Of a stretch of 11,728 nucleotides of DNA, positions 1 through 6,181 are shown one piece after another. Origin of the DNA: JAGLQA01 sp023135565 (GTDB lineage Bacteria; Acidobacteriota; Aminicenantia; UBA2199); NCBI GenBank assembly GCA_030639305.1, contig DAOWCY010000220.1, positions 1 to 11,728 on the forward strand. The letters are read 5' to 3'. The translations under genes were made by a program, and so were the position numbers. The notes under the pieces are model-generated. The model saw only the letters and a list, made by a program, of their open reading frames with translations. It did no database searches and was not told the origin of the DNA. Numbering within the stretch: the first letter of the stretch is position 1; each line of letters opens with the position of its first letter.

Positions 1-2
1 CT

Positions 3-56
3 CACTTAAATGATACCACCATTTCTGCTACTTGGAAAAGAAAAAGAGTGCCCTAA
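3..56 (+). other. possible 3' end of a truncated reading frame
   Basis: An open frame enters from the left edge and stops with TAA at 54-56, giving HLNDTTISATWKRKRVP as the last 17 residues. The basic C-terminus and the adjacent paired direct repeat would fit the end of a transposase or integrase gene. The stretch is far too short to assign, and open frames of this length occur by chance. Confidence 0.2.
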
Positions 57-91
57 GCTTTTTTAAGGGGTATTTGATATGTAGATTGGGC

Positions 92-133
92 GGATTACTT
101 TATCTGAGCAAAAACGGGTTACTTTATCTGAGC
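92..133. repeat. paired 18-bp direct repeat (mobile-element end-like)
   Basis: GGRTTACTTTATCTGAGC occurs at 92-109 and again at 116-133. Only the third base differs, and the period is 24 bp. Closely spaced direct repeats like this are typical of transposase-binding sites at the ends of some insertion sequences, such as the IS21 type. No transposase is complete in the window and no matching inverted copy was seen, so the link to a mobile element is an inference. Confidence 0.45.
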
Positions 134-213
134 GCTATAGTCAGGGGGACAGGTATTGCATGTTAACATTTTTTCGCCCATGAAAAGAGACAATTAACAG
201 CGGGGAAAAAACA

Positions 214-474
214 CTATCTCATAGATTTTAGCATTTTATCATAATCATCATGGGTGCCAATCCAAACCCAGATAAAGCTCACTTCATCTTCTACTGCCAA
301 AGAACGATAATTCAAGCCCACTCTCACAGACCAGAATTTGCCAATTTTTTTAAATTGTAAAGATGGATACTTCGGGTCCCTTTTCAGCAGCTCAAAATTC
401 TCTCTTGCCACCCCCTGTACATTCTTCGGAAGTTTATAGAAACATTTCCAAAAACGATCTGTTGTCCTGTGCAT
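214..474 (-). CDS. RelE/ParE-family toxin of a type II toxin-antitoxin module
   Basis: This 86-residue basic protein has the length and pattern of RelE/ParE-superfamily toxins. It has an N-terminal helical part (about 5-32), then beta strands around FKKIGKFWSVRVGLNYRSLA (41-60), and the C-terminal motif WIGTHDDYDKML (71-82). Arg51, Arg57, His75 and Tyr78 sit where RelE-like enzymes usually carry their active residues. Members mostly cut mRNA on the ribosome, though ParE-type relatives poison gyrase, and the sequence alone does not separate these. The ATG directly follows the TAG stop of the upstream gene (TAGATG, no gap), the tight coupling expected of antitoxin-then-toxin operons. It ends with TAG at 214-216 and looks intact. 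Confidence 0.82.
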   Translation of the reverse strand: MHRTTDRFWKCFYKLPKNVQGVARENFELLKRDPKYPSLQFKKIGKFWSVRVGLNYRSLAVEDEVSFIWVWIGTHDDYDKMLKSMR

Positions 475-675
475 CTATAGTTCTTTAAGTGCCCCGGCTT
501 TTTTCGCCTGCAGTGCTTCCTCCACCAGGAAATCCAATCGTCCGTTTGCTGAATCTTCTTTGATTTCTTCTTCCCATAACCTGCAATCTTTTTCAAAAAG
601 CCAGTTCCTTATTCTAAGGTAATCACCCTTCGGCAGGGACTCGATCGCCCCTTTTATTTCTTGTATAGTAACCAT
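475..675 (-). CDS. antitoxin partner of the RelE-like toxin
   Basis: This 66-residue, acidic and mostly helical protein starts MVTIQEIKGAIESLP and ends EEALQAKKAGALKEL. A longer frame open up to 786 exists, but the ATG at 673-675 is preferred because GTGAGGT lies just upstream with good spacing. The product matches small antitoxins I recognise as partners of RelE/ParE toxins: a short N-terminal helix, a W-rich middle (Trp25, Trp34) and the pattern GRLDFLVEEAL. It has no obvious ribbon-helix-helix or AbrB fold, so how it binds DNA is unclear. It lies immediately upstream of the toxin with no intergenic base and should neutralise it by direct binding and repress the shared promoter. Confidence 0.75.
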   Translation of the reverse strand: MVTIQEIKGAIESLPKGDYLRIRNWLFEKDCRLWEEEIKEDSANGRLDFLVEEALQAKKAGALKEL

Positions 676-694
676 TTTATACCTCACTGCCCAT

Positions 695-723
695 AATCTA
701 CCATAAATCAGAGGAAACATCAA
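695..723 (-). promoter_or_regulatory. probable promoter of the toxin-antitoxin operon
   Basis: On the minus strand TTGATG (718-723) is followed after 17 bp by TAGATT (695-700). Each box matches the sigma-70 consensus at four of six positions. It lies about 20 bp upstream of the antitoxin start at 675, which fits a short leader. No clear palindrome overlaps it. Confidence 0.45.
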
Positions 724-876
724 CTCATAGTAAAAAAAAGGAGACCGACGAGAAATTACCTTGAAAATATCCAACCGAAGAAACAAAGTATCCTTCTCAG
801 GGAGCGCCTTAGCCTTGCGGGAAAATAAAATATCCTTGTTTGGAAACGATTCGTTCGCCCTAAGAAATGCTGCGCC

Positions 877-1119
877 CTACCGTGCTTGCAAATTCTTCCG
901 CGGCGGAATCGATCTCCACTCTAAAGAGAGTTTGCGGTTTTGTTGGGCACAGTCACTAAGATACAGGTTGATCAGGTTTTGATAGGGAATCCCCAGTTCC
1001 CGGGCCAGGTTTTTAAAATATTGGATGGTATCGGCATCTATACGGATAGTTACCTGTTTCTTCAACTTTTTTGTATATGGATTCTTTACCGAATTTGAGA
1101 AATCATACTCTTTCTTCAT
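877..1119 (-). CDS. orphan ribbon-helix-helix antitoxin (CopG/BrnA-like)
   Basis: The 80-residue product has a beta strand KKQVTIRIDADT (20-31) followed by two helices, QYFKNLARELG (33-43) and PYQNLINLYLSDC (45-57). This is the pattern of CopG/BrnA-type DNA-binding antitoxins, and the tail NRKLSLEW is also typical of that family. Such proteins are normally encoded next to a BrnT- or RelE-type toxin. Here no toxin reading frame lies within 180 bp upstream, and the next gene downstream on the same strand is the antitoxin of a separate module 200 bp away. The gene has its own strong promoter and palindromic operator. The last dozen residues (RSIPPRKNLQAR) extend past the usual family end and may be read-through into unrelated sequence. 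It could be a relic or an antitoxin acting on a toxin elsewhere. Confidence 0.72.
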   Translation of the reverse strand: MKKEYDFSNSVKNPYTKKLKKQVTIRIDADTIQYFKNLARELGIPYQNLINLYLSDCAQQNRKLSLEWRSIPPRKNLQAR

Positions 1120-1137
1120 AATACTAAAAATTACAAC

Positions 1138-1169
1138 ATAATTATAGTATAATTATGCGTATTTTTCAA
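1138..1169 (-). promoter_or_regulatory. sigma-70 promoter with palindromic operator for the orphan antitoxin
   Basis: On the minus strand TTGAAA (1164-1169) is separated by exactly 17 bp from a perfect TATAAT (1141-1146). The -10 lies inside a perfect 9-bp inverted repeat with a one-base centre: ATAATTATA at 1138-1146 and TATAATTAT at 1148-1156. A ribbon-helix-helix protein bound there would block RNA polymerase, so autoregulation by the gene product is likely. The predicted transcript start is only about 15 bases before the ATG, and no clear Shine-Dalgarno sequence is present. Confidence 0.72.
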
Positions 1170-1200
1170 CTCTCTGAAGTTTTTTTATTGAATATCCGCT

Positions 1201-1290
1201 CTTGCGCGCCGGGGAAGCCGGGAGCCGAAGCGCCTCCGGCTTCCCCATCGGGCTGCAAGAACTTATTGCTCGCAAAATTTTTATCTTGCG
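1201..1290. repeat. two intergenic hairpins downstream of the cytochrome cluster
   Basis: GGGGAAGCCGG (1211-1221) pairs with CCGGCTTCCCC (1236-1246) as an 11-bp stem, and CTTGC/GCAAG (1201-1205 and 1255-1259) can extend it outward. A second hairpin at 1271-1290 has an 8-bp stem with one G-U pair, as read on the minus strand, and an AAAA loop. It starts 12 bases past the stop codon of the 11-haem gene. Neither is followed by a T-run on the minus strand, so neither is a classical intrinsic terminator. They may still end or stabilise the cluster transcript, or be dispersed repeats. Confidence 0.5.
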
Positions 1291-1301
1291 AAATCTAATT
1301 T

Positions 1302-3296
1302 TTATTCTTTGTCTTCTTTTTTCTCCTTCTCCGCGGCGGATTTTTTCATCTTCTTTATGGCTTCATCCTCGAAATGGTGTCCGGCTTCCTCTTCAGTGAT
1401 ATAACCGGTTAACCAGGCAGTATTCATGGGGTATTCGTCAGGGTGCAGGATAGTGTGGAAACCGTGCCAGATAAGAATAGCCAGCGTGGCCAGTACCGCT
1501 TCATAAAAATGAAGCACTCGGGCAGCTCCGATTATCCAGGCCGGCCAGCCCGCGGGTATGGATTTGGGGAACCATAGTATCAAACCTGAAAGCAGCATGA
1601 CTAAGGTACCCCACATCAAGGCCCAAAACTCGAATTTCTCGGCAAAATTGAAAATCGCATACTTAGGTTGTGATTTCTCTTTAGATAGCCCTAAGTAAAA
1701 CTTTAGAGCTTTGAAGAAATCGGTAAAATCGCGTTTCCTGGGCAGCATTTCATAAGTGACGCCCTTGCCCCGTTTCGCAAAAGCCATGTAAATAATGAGA
1801 ATCGCCATATCCATAGTCATCAAAAAGGCGGAGAAGCGGTGGATAAAGGCGCGGATGGTTTCATTCATGCCCATGGCAAAGAGCCATTTTACCCAGAAGG
1901 CTTCCGGGAACTTAAGGGCAAAACCGGTGACCACCAGCACCGAAAAGGAAATCCATAAAAGGTAATGAAAACCCCTTTCAAACCCGGTCATGCGCCGTAC
2001 TTGTTTCAGTTTGCGCTGTCTAATAATCTTGCGCCGGACGGCCCACAGCCAGACGATAAAAGTGTAGCACAACATACCGCCCACGGCAAAAACTATTATA
2101 AAAATATAGACGATGCGGATGATACTCTCTACCCGGCCGCCGCTGTCCTGTAAAGCTTTTTTATGGGTGAAGCTCATGGCAAAACTGTCGGCTACTTTGC
2201 CGTGACACCTGCCGCAGGTAGGGCCGCGGTTGGAGATGTGCATGCGCGAACTGGGGTGGTTGGCGGGCAAGGAGTGGTGTGGATCGTGGCAGTCGGAACA
2301 GGTGGCGCTGGCACCCATGGTCCCTCTCTGGGTGAGGCCGTGGAAATCTTTCATGTAACTATCTACCGGGGTGGTATCTAAACCGTAGCGGGCCATCATA
2401 CGCGAGTTGCCGTGGCACCAGATACACACCTGGGTGGAGGCCCACTGTTTGGCGTCTCCCATACGGCTGCGCAGCGAAGCCATGTCGTGGTCGCCGTGGC
2501 AGGTGGAACAATTGGGAACGTCGTTGTTGCCGTGGAGCAGGGCCGCGCCGTGAGCGCCGGTCCAGAAAGACTTTGCTTCGATAGAATGACATTTCTGGCA
2601 GGAGTCGGCCAGGCCGGTGCGCGAAACGCCGGAGCGGGGAGAAGCGGAAGACAAAATATTGTGATGGCTGTGACAATCGGTGCAATTGGCTCCGTTTTTC
2701 CCCATCAGGATGGCCTCGTAGTGAACGCTGGCTTTATAGCGGGAAATCAGGTTACGTTTGGTAATGTTGTCTTCCAGGTTGAGTTTTTCCTGGCCGTGGC
2801 AGCTCCCGCAGGTATCGGGCTGGTTTTTTTTCGACATCCTGCTGTCGGGAGACGACATGGGCAGGATATCGTGACCGGAGTGGCAGTGATAACAATCCGG
2901 GGCGCGGGGATTCTTTTTAATTAGGCCCCGGCCGTGGATGTCTTCTTTTACGAAGGCGGAATAGATATCTTCGTGGCAGGTGTGGCAGTCAACCCGCAGA
3001 GGCTTCCCGCCGTGGGGCACATCTTCAAACACATCCTTTTTATCGCCCTTGTGACAGTCCGTACAGGAAAGGTCTTCATGCACACTCCCGGCCAAAACAT
3101 CTTCGGGGACAAACAGCGTTAATGTTTTCCCTCTTTCAGTCTCTGCCTCTAACTCTTTGTCTCCATGACAGGTCAGGCAGTCCGCATTGGTCATTTCCGC
3201 GAATCCCGCGGAATAACAAAAGAGCGCCAGCAGCACAGAGAGAAAAAGAGGTTTAAAAACTCCAAATTTTAAAGCTTTAGGTTTTCGTTTTTTCAT
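1302..3296 (-). CDS. 11-haem cytochrome c fused to a b-type cytochrome membrane domain (CbcL-like)
   Basis: This 664-residue protein begins with a signal peptide (basic KKRKPK, hydrophobic 16-30, likely cleavage after GFA at 33). Eleven CXXCH motifs follow, starting at residues 40, 78, 104, 135, 163, 205, 233, 263, 291, 333 and 361. Isolated histidines such as His192, His249, His319 and His378 could supply distal ligands. From about 391 it becomes a membrane protein with helices near 391-418, 441-461, 484-507, 555-577 and 588-615. His444, His486, His596 and His611 are placed as the two b-haem ligand pairs of FdnI/HydC-type cytochrome b. The tail (645-664) is lysine- and glutamate-rich. The likely role is quinol (or quinone) exchange with periplasmic c haems, as in Geobacter CbcL. 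It is the last gene of the cluster, 51 bp after its 17-haem paralogue, and GAGGT precedes the ATG. Substrate and direction of electron flow are inferred. Confidence 0.88.
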   Translation of the reverse strand: MKKRKPKALKFGVFKPLFLSVLLALFCYSAGFAEMTNADCLTCHGDKELEAETERGKTLTLFVPEDVLAGSVHEDLSCTDCHKGDKKDVFEDVPHGGKPLRVDCHTCHEDIYSAFVKEDIHGRGLIKKNPRAPDCYHCHSGHDILPMSSPDSRMSKKNQPDTCGSCHGQEKLNLEDNITKRNLISRYKASVHYEAILMGKNGANCTDCHSHHNILSSASPRSGVSRTGLADSCQKCHSIEAKSFWTGAHGAALLHGNNDVPNCSTCHGDHDMASLRSRMGDAKQWASTQVCIWCHGNSRMMARYGLDTTPVDSYMKDFHGLTQRGTMGASATCSDCHDPHHSLPANHPSSRMHISNRGPTCGRCHGKVADSFAMSFTHKKALQDSGGRVESIIRIVYIFIIVFAVGGMLCYTFIVWLWAVRRKIIRQRKLKQVRRMTGFERGFHYLLWISFSVLVVTGFALKFPEAFWVKWLFAMGMNETIRAFIHRFSAFLMTMDMAILIIYMAFAKRGKGVTYEMLPRKRDFTDFFKALKFYLGLSKEKSQPKYAIFNFAEKFEFWALMWGTLVMLLSGLILWFPKSIPAGWPAWIIGAARVLHFYEAVLATLAILIWHGFHTILHPDEYPMNTAWLTGYITEEEAGHHFEDEAIKKMKKSAAEKEKKEDKE

Positions 3297-3347
3297 TTCT
3301 TACCTCGCTTTTTGTTGTATTTTTAAGGGTAAATAAAACTCGCTTTT

Positions 3348-5885
3348 TTAAAAGAAAGTCCCTATTATAATCAGGGTCAGCAAGAAGAAACCGATACCTA
3401 AGAAAAAGAAACCGACAGCGTGGATTAAGAGTAATTTCCATTTGGGCAGCGGCTTAACCAACTGCTCTTCATACTTACCGGCTTCCTTGAGCCGCTTATA
3501 TTCCAGGGGTCTTTCTTCTTTGAATTTCTCTTCACTCAACTGGCCTGAGAAGATAACGTCGTCCAAAGGAGCAGCGCCGGGTCTCAGGTGGGTGTTGAAA
3601 AAATGAACGGTGAATATAAAAGCGGTAGCCAGTAAGGCTTCTTCCGAATGGATGATATGGGCCGCATTGATCAACCAGCCGGGGAAATTACGGGTGAAAA
3701 ACTCAGGGAACATCAGGGTGAGACCCGAAGAACCGATAATAAAGTTACCCCAGAAAACGGCAAAATAGTCGAACTTTTCCCAATAGGTCCAACGGTCGAA
3801 TCCCGGTTCTGTTTTCCTGAGGCCCAGGAAGTACATGATATGCTGGAAAAAGACTTTAAAATCGGTAAGATTGGGCACCAGGCTGTCGGGACCCCAGAAT
3901 ATCCCTTTCTCCTTCCTGATAAAGGCTCTCTGAACCAGGATAATCACATGAAAGGCAAAAGTAACCAGCAGGGCGATACCGGCAATACGGTGCAGGACGG
4001 CAGCGGCGCCGAAACCGACAATATTGTTGGCAAACCAGTTTGCCAGGGCCGTATGGCTGTATTTTAACGGCAGGCCCGTGGCTGCCAGGGTCAGGAATGA
4101 GAGCACTACCAACAGGTGCAGGATACGTTCCCGGGTGATAAAGCGCAGCACCCGTTTGTTGGAAAAAGGCTTTTTCTTGATCGGCCCTTCCTTGAAACGT
4201 TTGATAAGCAGCCGGAAAAACCACAGCAGGGTATGAAGACCGAATACCGACAGGGTGCCTAAGAGGAGTAGTTTCATGAATATGTCGATGGCATGAAGCA
4301 CCGGGTTCTTTTTGCTTTCCATGGGGGAGTAGTGGGTCAGGTAGCCGATAAAATTTTCATTGGCATCCTTGTGGCACTTAGAACAGGTTTCGAGCAGGTT
4401 CTGTTTAGCAATGGTGGATTCGGGGTTGTCGGAAGGGAGGATATGGTGATTGTCATGGCAGGAGACGCAGGTGGCGTACTTTTCGCCCTGGTAGCCCAAC
4501 TGGTACATCTGGCCGTGGTAGGAGGTATTATAACCTTTTAGCACATCCGGATTGATGCGAAACTTCATGGTCATTTCCCGGTTGCCGTGACAGCGTCCGC
4601 AAAGCTCAGTGACGGACTGACCCCGGAAATCTTCTTCCGCTTTGCTGATGCGCTTCTCATGGTGGCAGGTAGTGCAGGTGGGCGCTTCGGTGTGTCCTTT
4701 CAAGCGGGAGACGTAATGAGCGGAGCTTTCATATTCTTTCTGCTGTTTGGGATGGCAATCGCCGCACTCTTTTTTTATAGAGGTAAATTCCCGGTGTTCA
4801 GGCGCTTTGAAGTGGTATTGGTGGCAACTGCCGCAGTTGGGCGATTCTCCTTTTTCGATCAGTTCGATCTGCTGGGAGTGAATCTCTTTATGAGCGCTGC
4901 CCAATTCGCTGCCTAACTCTTCCTCGTGGCAGGTAAGACAGATAGCGCCGATACTCTTTTTAAAGACCACCGATTCGGCCATGGCCATATCGGTCATATG
5001 CCCGGTGTGACAGGCCACACAGGATTTTAAACGTTGATCGTTATGCGCCCTGGGAGTGTGGATCGATTTTTCGTAGCCCATATGACAGGTGCTGCAAACC
5101 GCGTCTAAGTTGGCTACGGATACTTTACTTCCCGGATCACGGGGGGAGAGCACCTTATGTTTGGAGTGGCAGTCGGAACAAACCGGGGCCTGTAAATTGC
5201 CTTCCTTGATTTTGATATAGTGCTTGCTGCTCATATAGTTGGTTACTTCCCGGGAATGGCATTTATTGCAGGTACGGATCAGGTGTAATTTCCAGGTCTT
5301 TTCACTAAATTTCTTTTTTTCATGTTTAAAGTGAGGCGCATGACAGGAAGTACAGGTAAGTCTCTTCTTTACGGGAATATTCCAGTGCAGCGAAAGGTTA
5401 AAATCTTGCAGTATGTCCTGGTGACAGACGCCGCATACTTTGCGGGGTTCGCCTTTGAAGGAAACCTTGTGTTTGCCGTGGCAATCCTGGCATTTGGGCG
5501 TATAGGGAAACCCCTCATCCTTCAAAGGGCCGAAAAAACCTTCGATAAATTCTTTTTGCGCCTCCTCATGACAACTGCCGCAATCGGGCAGCACTAAGCG
5601 TTTGGCATGGGGGAAATCTTCGATTTTTTCTAAATCCGTGTGGCAGGCGACACAGTCGAAACCTTCATGGGGCGTGCCTTCTAAATGCTTATCGGTGACG
5701 TGAAGCGATATCTCGATGCCGTACTTGACATAACTTAAGGATTCGTCATCATGGCAGGTGAGACAGTCCTCGTTTGTGACTTCGGCAAAGAGGGGGATAA
5801 AACAAAAAAACAACAGCAGTAGCGCTGCCGTAATAAAACGCGATACCTTCCCTAATCTTGCGACTTCAAACTTACCTCTAACCAT
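3348..5885 (-). CDS. 17-haem cytochrome c fused to a b-type cytochrome membrane domain (CbcL-like)
   Basis: This 845-residue paralogue of the downstream 11-haem protein shares the opening pattern FAE-x-TN-x-DCLTCH after a signal peptide (hydrophobic 18-34). It has seventeen CXXCH motifs, starting at residues 41, 78, 102, 132, 151, 178, 206, 236, 264, 289, 316, 351, 374, 404, 429, 473 and 501. Membrane helices follow near 532-560, 586-605, 627-652, 704-726 and 737-763, with an extra C-terminal helix at 816-844 that the paralogue lacks. His590, His632, His746 and His761 fit the b-haem ligands of FdnI/HydC cytochromes. The middle of the c domain repeats a module of the form S-x-H, about 15-20 residues, then P-x-C-x2-CH (near 220-240, 330-355 and 388-408), suggesting growth by internal duplication. 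GAGGT lies seven bases before the ATG. It probably links the quinone pool to periplasmic electron carriers; the final acceptor is not visible here. Confidence 0.88.
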   Translation of the reverse strand: MVRGKFEVARLGKVSRFITAALLLLFFCFIPLFAEVTNEDCLTCHDDESLSYVKYGIEISLHVTDKHLEGTPHEGFDCVACHTDLEKIEDFPHAKRLVLPDCGSCHEEAQKEFIEGFFGPLKDEGFPYTPKCQDCHGKHKVSFKGEPRKVCGVCHQDILQDFNLSLHWNIPVKKRLTCTSCHAPHFKHEKKKFSEKTWKLHLIRTCNKCHSREVTNYMSSKHYIKIKEGNLQAPVCSDCHSKHKVLSPRDPGSKVSVANLDAVCSTCHMGYEKSIHTPRAHNDQRLKSCVACHTGHMTDMAMAESVVFKKSIGAICLTCHEEELGSELGSAHKEIHSQQIELIEKGESPNCGSCHQYHFKAPEHREFTSIKKECGDCHPKQQKEYESSAHYVSRLKGHTEAPTCTTCHHEKRISKAEEDFRGQSVTELCGRCHGNREMTMKFRINPDVLKGYNTSYHGQMYQLGYQGEKYATCVSCHDNHHILPSDNPESTIAKQNLLETCSKCHKDANENFIGYLTHYSPMESKKNPVLHAIDIFMKLLLLGTLSVFGLHTLLWFFRLLIKRFKEGPIKKKPFSNKRVLRFITRERILHLLVVLSFLTLAATGLPLKYSHTALANWFANNIVGFGAAAVLHRIAGIALLVTFAFHVIILVQRAFIRKEKGIFWGPDSLVPNLTDFKVFFQHIMYFLGLRKTEPGFDRWTYWEKFDYFAVFWGNFIIGSSGLTLMFPEFFTRNFPGWLINAAHIIHSEEALLATAFIFTVHFFNTHLRPGAAPLDDVIFSGQLSEEKFKEERPLEYKRLKEAGKYEEQLVKPLPKWKLLLIHAVGFFFLGIGFFLLTLIIIGTFF

Positions 5886-5914
5886 TTTATAACCTCATCT
5901 ATATATCATATTTT

Positions 5915-5932
5915 AGTATTACTATTAATACT
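5915..5932. promoter_or_regulatory. inverted repeat upstream of the 17-haem gene
   Basis: AGTATTA (5915-5921) and TAATACT (5926-5932) form a perfect 7-bp inverted repeat with a four-base centre, 30 bp upstream of the start codon in AT-rich sequence. It could be an operator or a small RNA hairpin. On the minus strand only a poor promoter (TTAATA, 17 bp, TATATA) can be proposed across it, so a separate internal promoter is possible but not established. Confidence 0.4.
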
Positions 5933-5947
5933 CTAAAAAATCTTTAT

Positions 5948-6010
5948 TTGCCTTCGGCGACCAAAAACCTTTTTGAAAAAAGGTTTCTGGACTTCCAAAA
6001 ACTTCTATTT
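5948..6010. repeat. structured intergenic repeat, copy A
   Basis: The unit begins with TTGCCTTCGGCGA (5948-5960) and ends with CAAAAACTTCTATT (5996-6009). Between them is a hairpin in which AAACCTTTTT (5965-5974) pairs perfectly with AAAAAGGTTT (5977-5986), and CCA/TGG extends it outward. Copy B at 8150-8217 has the same flanks but a different stem. It lies between ccsA and the 17-haem gene. Confidence 0.65.
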
Positions 6011-6173
6011 AGCGAGACGCTTTTCAATCCTGGATAACGCCCTTCATTGGCTGCCCTCATAGGGTGCCCGCGCCGCGGACTTTCCGGACTTCAAAAAACT
6101 TCTATTTAGCGAGACGCTTTTCAATCCTGGATAACGCCCTTCACCGGCTGCCCTCATAGGGTGCCAGCGCCGC
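5984..6173. repeat. 97-bp tandem direct repeat, two copies
   Basis: The segment from 5984 recurs 97 bp later, from 6081. Over the core compared, 5989-6076 against 6086-6173, I count four mismatches in 88 bases. Each unit contains CTTCTATTTAGCGAGACGC, then AACGCCCTTCA, and a small CCCT-CAT-AGGG hairpin. The copies fill most of the 296-bp gap between ccsA and the 17-haem gene and carry no reading frame I can support. The start of each unit overlaps the tail of structured repeat copy A. Confidence 0.8.
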
Positions 6174-6181
6174 ACCCTTAC

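Noticed and set aside
475..786. 103-residue version of the antitoxin starting at 786
   Set aside because: The extra N-terminal residues look non-coding, and the ATG at 675 has a good ribosome site and a promoter between it and the longer start.
761..982. 73-codon plus-strand frame in the gap between the antitoxin genes
   Set aside because: It overlaps the ribbon-helix-helix gene in antisense, has no ribosome site, and its product matches nothing I recognise.
2412..2924. 170-codon open frame on the plus strand
   Set aside because: It lies fully antisense to the CXXCH-rich region of the 11-haem gene, where regular codon patterns keep the opposite strand open. It has no ribosome site or recognisable domain.
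3648..4067. 139-codon open frame on the plus strand
   Set aside because: Antisense to the cytochrome b domain of the 17-haem gene; its composition is that of a shadow frame with no domain pattern.
1302..5885. Octahaem or pentahaem nitrite/hydroxylamine enzyme
   Set aside because: No CXXCK motif or catalytic-haem signature is present, and both proteins end in a quinone-type cytochrome b domain instead.
5984..6173. Possible CRISPR array
   Set aside because: Only two long adjacent units are present, without short regular spacers, and there are no cas genes.
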